Shown here piece by piece: positions 59,873-64,000 of a stretch of 64,000 nt of DNA. Within the stretch, counting starts at the first letter, position 1; every line of letters begins with the position of its first letter. This DNA comes from Melioribacteraceae bacterium 4301-Me (lineage in GTDB: Bacteria > Bacteroidota > Ignavibacteria > Ignavibacteriales > Melioribacteraceae). The DNA lies in contig JBGORM010000003.1 of NCBI GenBank assembly GCA_041538185.1, forward strand, positions 308,153 to 372,152, read 5' to 3'. The position numbers and the translations under genes were made by a program. Below the pieces are notes generated by a model. That model was given only the letters and a program-made list of their open reading frames with translations, was not told the DNA's origin and did no database searches.

Positions 59873-61339
59873 ATGTCACAAAAAGCAATTGAAGGGTTAA
59901 ATCCCACAATCCTTTGGCAAAGGTTTTACGAAATATCACAAATACCAAGACCATCAAAACATGAAGAAAAAATTGTGGACTATCTTAAAAAATTTGCTAA
60001 AAAGCATAACTTGCAATTAAAAGTCGACACGACTAATAATGTTGTAATAAAAATCCCTGCTTCTAAAGGATATGAAAATAAACCGACTGTTGTTCTACAA
60101 GCTCATGTTGACATGGTTTGTGAAAAAAATAAAGGAACGAATCATGATTTTGAAAATGAACAGCTGAAGTTGATAAGAGAAGGAGAGTGGATAAAAGCAG
60201 ATGGAACTACTTTAGGCGCAGATAACGGTATAGGTGTTGCTGCGGCTTTATCCATTGCAACTGATAACTCTCTTGAACATGGCCCAATCGAATTATTATT
60301 TACTGTTGACGAAGAAACTGGTTTAACTGGTGCTAATAACTTAAAACCCAATTTTATTGATGGTAAAATGTTGCTAAACCTTGATTCTGAAGAGGATGGG
60401 GTTTTTTATGTGGGTTGCGCCGGCGGGGTTGATACAGTTGGTACTTATAAAATAGAATTTGAGGACCCCTACAAAGATTTTATTCCTTATGAAATATTAT
60501 TAACCGGCTTAAAAGGGGGACATTCAGGGCTAAACATTGCTGATGGGAGAGCGAATGCTATTAAACTTATGGCAAGGTTTTTATCAGAAATAAATGGATT
60601 TCAATTTCAAATTGCGTCATTTACAGGAGGTTCTAAACGAAATGCAATCCCTCGCGAAAGTGAAGTGGTAATTTTAATAGAACCTAAAAGTGAAACACTA
60701 TTAAAAGAGGATGCGAAAAAATTTGTTCAGGAAGCGCTCTACGAATATGAAGTAAATGACAGCTTGCTCGCAATAAAAATAGAAAAAAGAAACGAAAATG
60801 TTGGCAAGGTTTTTTCTAAAGGTTTCTTTGAGAAAATATTAAATGTTTTATTAGCATTGCCACATGGCGTCATCTCAATGAGTCCACATATTAAAGGTTT
60901 AGTTGAAACATCAACAAATTTGGCGACAATTACTATTGAAAATGATCTATTAAAAATAGGTACAAGTCAAAGAAGTTCAATTGAATCGGCTAAAGAAGCT
61001 GTTTGCCGATCAGTTAAAGCTGTTTTTGAATTATCCGGTGCCCAAATTGAAGTGGGAGATGGCTATCCTGGTTGGAAGCCTAATATGGATTCAAAAGTTC
61101 TTAGACTTGCAAAAGAAGTTTACCGTCAAAAATTTAACAAAGAAGCAGAAATAAAAGCAATTCATGCTGGGTTAGAATGTGGAATTCTTGGTGATAAATA
61201 TCCAGGTCTTGATATGATATCTTTTGGCCCCACTATTATTGGCGCTCATTCTCCTGATGAGAAGGTAAATATCAGAGATGTTGAAAAATTTTATAATCTG
61301 CTAAAAGCTATATTAATAAAAATTGCTTCTGCTAATTAA
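59873..61339 (+). CDS. pepD: Cytosolic non-specific dipeptidase (aminoacyl-histidine dipeptidase, M20C)
   Basis: This zinc dipeptidase has 488 residues. Metal-site motifs are VVLQAHVDMVCEKN, TLGADNGIGVAAALSIA, TVDEETGLTGANNLK and LLNLDSEEDGVFYVGCAGG, with the dimer-domain motif GLKGGHSGLNI and a late histidine in SFGPTIIGAHSPDE. AGGAGC precedes the ATG. It is probably cotranscribed with the preceding GTPase gene, 13 bases away. Confidence 0.95.
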   Translation: MSQKAIEGLNPTILWQRFYEISQIPRPSKHEEKIVDYLKKFAKKHNLQLKVDTTNNVVIKIPASKGYENKPTVVLQAHVDMVCEKNKGTNHDFENEQLKLIREGEWIKADGTTLGADNGIGVAAALSIATDNSLEHGPIELLFTVDEETGLTGANNLKPNFIDGKMLLNLDSEEDGVFYVGCAGGVDTVGTYKIEFEDPYKDFIPYEILLTGLKGGHSGLNIADGRANAIKLMARFLSEINGFQFQIASFTGGSKRNAIPRESEVVILIEPKSETLLKEDAKKFVQEALYEYEVNDSLLAIKIEKRNENVGKVFSKGFFEKILNVLLALPHGVISMSPHIKGLVETSTNLATITIENDLLKIGTSQRSSIESAKEAVCRSVKAVFELSGAQIEVGDGYPGWKPNMDSKVLRLAKEVYRQKFNKEAEIKAIHAGLECGILGDKYPGLDMISFGPTIIGAHSPDEKVNIRDVEKFYNLLKAILIKIASAN

Positions 61340-61408
61340 ATTATTCTTTTGTTAGTGCTGTTAATATAAAATGAAATATTCCTTAAATATTTTTAAGGAC
61401 AATTAAAC

Positions 61409-63124
61409 ATGAAAAAAGAACCTAAACTTTTTGATGTTCCTAAAATCACTTCAATTCAGGAGATGATATTAAAATCTGCAGAAAATTTTGGTTCTAAATT
61501 AGCCTTAGAAGATTTAACATCAACTCCAATTCCAAAAGTCAGCTTTTCAGAATTACTTTCTTACATATTAAAATTTGGTTCAGCATTAAGAGAAATTGGC
61601 TTAAAAGAGCGTGCACATATTGCTTTAATTGGCGAAAACCGTGTACAATGGGCAATAAGTTATTTAACCTCAATGTGTTTTAATTATGTGATTGTCCCTA
61701 TTGATAAAAATTTAACAACCAACGAAATCATTAATATAATTTATGAATCTGATTCTGAAGCAATTATTTTTTCGGAATCATTTTCCAGTGTAGCTGCTGA
61801 AGCAAAACTTACATTAAAAAGCTTAAAATACTTTGTTTGTATGGATAAAACATTTGAGGATAAGAGCTTTTTAAGTATGTTAGATTTAATCAATAATGCA
61901 AAGCCATTTGCAAAGACAGAACTGCCTAAAATTGATCCAAACGCTTTAGCGGAAATTATTTTTACTTCAGGTTCTTTAGGTAGAGCAAAAGGAGTAATGC
62001 TTTCCCAAAAAAACCTTGCTTCTAATCTTATGGATATGACGAGCATGATTAAAATTACTGAAGATGACCGATTCTTATCAGTGCTTCCGATTCATCATAC
62101 TTATGAATGTACATGCGGAATGCTTTGTCCACTCTATGCAGGAAGTTCAGTTCACTATGCCCGTTCATTAAAAACTATTGTTGACGATTTACAAAAAGTG
62201 AAAGCAACAATACTGCTTGCAGTGCCGTTATTGTATGATAAAATGTTTAAACGAATTGTAAAATCAATAAAAGAAGATAAAATAAAGTCTTTTATTGTGC
62301 CGCCGCTTTTAAAACTTACAAATTTAATATCATTTATAGGCATAAGGGAAATTAAAAAGAAAATCTTTGCTGAACTCCATGTGAGATTTGGCGGTGCAGT
62401 TAGATTATTTATTGCAGGGGGCGCGGCCCCTGATCCCTTAGTTGCCAAAGGCTTGCGAGAATTTGGATTTAACTTTATACAAGGATACGGTCTTACTGAA
62501 ACCTCACCTATATTAACTTTAAACCGTATTGATAATTTTAAGGACAATGCTGCAGGATTACCCTTACCTCATGTACAAATAAAAATAAACAATCCAGATG
62601 AATTTGGTAGCGGTGAAATTTGGGCTAAAGGACCAAATGTAATGTTAGGTTATTACAAGAATGAAAAAGTAACAAGTTCTGTATTTGAAGATGGATGGTT
62701 TAAAACTGGTGATATTGGATTTTTTGATAGTGACGGATTTTTACATATTAATGGTAGAAAGAAAAATGTTATTATATCTCGAAATGGTAAAAATGTCTTT
62801 CCTGAGGAAATAGAAGATTTATTGAATCGGAGTCCATTCATTTTGGAAAGCTTGGTATATGGTGAGAAAGACTTAAAACATGATGAAGTTATCGCTGCTT
62901 TAATTGTGCCAGATGCTGAAGCTTTTATAGAAATTTCCGAAAAAGAGAAGCTTCAAATTAACGATGAACTTATTGAAAAGACTATAACTGGAGAAGTCGA
63001 TAAAGTAAATAGTGAACTGCCAAGTTATAAACAAATAAGAAGATTTTATATTAGAGAACAAGAATTTGAGAAAACCACAACACAAAAAATTAAACGGCAC
63101 TTGGTACAACAGCCAACAAATTAA
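61409..63124 (+). CDS. Long-chain fatty acid-CoA ligase (AMP-forming)
   Basis: This enzyme of the ANL superfamily adenylates a fatty acid and transfers it to CoA. It has 571 residues. Core motifs are [19 protein letters not shown] (phosphate loop), [37 protein letters not shown] and [20 protein letters not shown], with the C-terminal catalytic lysine expected in TTTQKIKRH. With etfAB nearby it fits fatty acid use, though no acyl-CoA dehydrogenase gene is in the window. Confidence 0.93.
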   Translation: MKKEPKLFDVPKITSIQEMILKSAENFGSKLALEDLTSTPIPKVSFSELLSYILKFGSALREIGLKERAHIALIGENRVQWAISYLTSMCFNYVIVPIDKNLTTNEIINIIYESDSEAIIFSESFSSVAAEAKLTLKSLKYFVCMDKTFEDKSFLSMLDLINNAKPFAKTELPKIDPNALAEIIFTSGSLGRAKGVMLSQKNLASNLMDMTSMIKITEDDRFLSVLPIHHTYECTCGMLCPLYAGSSVHYARSLKTIVDDLQKVKATILLAVPLLYDKMFKRIVKSIKEDKIKSFIVPPLLKLTNLISFIGIREIKKKIFAELHVRFGGAVRLFIAGGAAPDPLVAKGLREFGFNFIQGYGLTETSPILTLNRIDNFKDNAAGLPLPHVQIKINNPDEFGSGEIWAKGPNVMLGYYKNEKVTSSVFEDGWFKTGDIGFFDSDGFLHINGRKKNVIISRNGKNVFPEEIEDLLNRSPFILESLVYGEKDLKHDEVIAALIVPDAEAFIEISEKEKLQINDELIEKTITGEVDKVNSELPSYKQIRRFYIREQEFEKTTTQKIKRHLVQQPTN

Positions 63125-63138
63125 ACAAGGAGGTTAAC

Positions 63139-63717
63139 ATGGCTTCTAAAAAAATCTTAATGATAGTAGGTGACTTTGTTGAAGATTATGAAGTGATGGT
63201 TCCTTTTCAAGCACTTCAAATGGTAGGGCATCAGGTCCATGCAGTTTGTCCAAATAAAAAAGCTGGAGAAAAAGTACGTACAGCCATTCACGATTTTGAA
63301 GGTGATCAGACATATAGTGAAAAGCCTGGGCATAATTTTACACTTAACTTTACCTTTGCTGATGTTAATCCTGAGAATTATGATGCTCTTGTAATTCCTG
63401 GCGGAAGAGCACCAGAATACATACGCTTAAATCAAAAAGTAATTGAATATACAAAGCATTTTATTAACGCACAAAAGCCAATTGCTGCAATATGCCATGG
63501 TGCACAACTATTAGCAGCCGCAGATGGAGTTAAAGGCAGAAAAGTTTCATGTTACCCGGCAGTAGGACCTGAAGTAAACGAGGCGGGTGGGCAATTTCAA
63601 GATATACCTGCTGATAAAGCATATGTTGATGGTAATTTAGTTACAGCACCGGCTTGGCCAGCGCACCCAGAATGGCTTGCAAAATTTCTTGAAGTTCTCG
63701 GTACAAAAATTTCATAG
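63139..63717 (+). CDS. DJ-1/PfpI family protein
   Basis: This is a 192-residue class I amidotransferase-like protein. The nucleophile elbow is C119 in [14 protein letters not shown], with the upstream motif [16 protein letters not shown] and the late [10 protein letters not shown] region. The family includes proteases, chaperones and glyoxalase-like deglycases; the sequence does not decide among them. AGGAGG lies just before the ATG, 15 bases after the acyl-CoA ligase gene. Confidence 0.9.
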   Translation: MASKKILMIVGDFVEDYEVMVPFQALQMVGHQVHAVCPNKKAGEKVRTAIHDFEGDQTYSEKPGHNFTLNFTFADVNPENYDALVIPGGRAPEYIRLNQKVIEYTKHFINAQKPIAAICHGAQLLAAADGVKGRKVSCYPAVGPEVNEAGGQFQDIPADKAYVDGNLVTAPAWPAHPEWLAKFLEVLGTKIS

Positions 63718-64000
63718 ATATTTTTCCATTGAACTTTTTTGTATACAATATTTAACATAGGTAATTTTAAAAAAGGTCGGTGAAGCGAGCTTTTATGTGT
63801 TTTTGAGGCGCCGGTCGGATTCCTCCGAAGGAGTCCCTATGGGAGAACCGACGAATAGAGGTTTTGCATGTCGGAGTTTATCTTGCTGAAAGCGGGACCT
63901 AAGAAAGTGTAGTATATGAATAAGTTACATTAGCTAGGATAAAACATTTAGATAAAGGAGTGAGAGGAACAAAATAAAGTCTGAAAAAAGTAAATGTAAC
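63718..64000. other. Noncoding, strongly structured region at the right edge
   Basis: No gene is found in the final 283 bases. The centre holds a compact three-way junction (63814-63852, listed separately). GC content rises sharply between 63776 and 63900 compared with surrounding sequence. Purine-rich, AT-rich sequence follows to the window edge. The composition and folding suggest a structured RNA or a mobile-element end that continues beyond the window. Confidence 0.5.
63814..63852. repeat. Three-way-junction palindrome cluster
   Basis: The outer stem pairs GTCGG (63814-63818) with CCGAC (63848-63852) and TTC (63820-63822) with GAA (63845-63847), leaving one bulged A. Inside are two abutting hairpins with no unpaired bases between them: CTCC-GAA-GGAG (63823-63833) and TCCC-TAT-GGGA (63834-63844). 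The 39 bases thus form a small cloverleaf-like fold. The second hairpin resembles the modules of the 250-bp repeat. Confidence 0.7.

Noticed and set aside
63718..64000. Definite call of a group II intron
   Set aside because: The GTGYG 5' end, domain V and a maturase gene are not visible; only suggestive motifs exist, so the region is left as structured noncoding sequence.

Overview
The window is about 64 kb of AT-rich, densely coded chromosome. It looks like a member of the FCB group, most likely Ignavibacteriota (the Ignavibacteria/Melioribacter side of the old Bacteroidetes-Chlorobi group). The pointers are a PorU/PorV type IX secretion pair, secreted proteins with type IX sorting tails, a DUF2851 protein, a bifunctional-nuclease/UVR protein, and a phosphoglucose isomerase of the type found as the C-terminal half of transaldolase-isomerase fusions. 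The placement is inferred from gene content; no rRNA is present.

Layout. 1-4221 (minus): an efflux operon, tetR - tolC-like - membrane fusion protein - RND pump (the pump runs off the left edge). 4422-8739 (plus): a promoter, a textbook cobalamin riboswitch, then a PP-loop ATPase and a BtuF/BtuC/BtuD-type B12 importer. 8864-9850: galE. 10153-13206: a large metallopeptidase/beta-propeller/beta-barrel protein. 13326-13573: first copy of a 250-bp intergenic repeat. 13844-17136: glucose-6-phosphate isomerase and a polytopic glycosyltransferase-like protein. 17248-17321: tRNA-Glu(CUC), followed by nth and an HD-domain protein. 18881-31110: a secretion and surface block with PorU, PorV, an M6-like protein whose HExxH motif has been lost, a second peptidase/propeller/barrel protein and a small DUF5683-like protein. 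31131-41505: housekeeping genes (der, CoA-disulfide-reductase-like flavoprotein, upp, rel, ruvX), two bacterial microcompartment shell genes with their own promoter, then a ybbR-like gene, tmk and a CtpA peptidase. 41720-41970: second copy of the 250-bp repeat. 42066-54379: pyrG, a TPR protein, purN, purH, then mreB-mreC-mreD-pbp2-rodA-dcd-pyrF packed with 1-4 base overlaps. 54486-63717: DUF2851, the minus-strand operon etfB-etfA-bfn, clpS, a YchF-like GTPase, pepD, a long-chain acyl-CoA synthetase and a DJ-1/PfpI protein. 63718-64000 is noncoding and highly structured.

How it fits together. Most genes are core metabolism, cell-wall elongation and translation/stringent-response functions. The accessory interest lies in five places: the two-gene microcompartment island, whose second shell protein has an AT-hook and a SAP/Rho-N-like tail; the secretion block with a pseudo-peptidase; the B12 operon led by a PP-loop ATPase of unknown role; the near-identical 250-bp repeats 28 kb apart; and a compact three-way-junction structure at the right end. 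No CRISPR array, prophage or intact insertion sequence was recognised.
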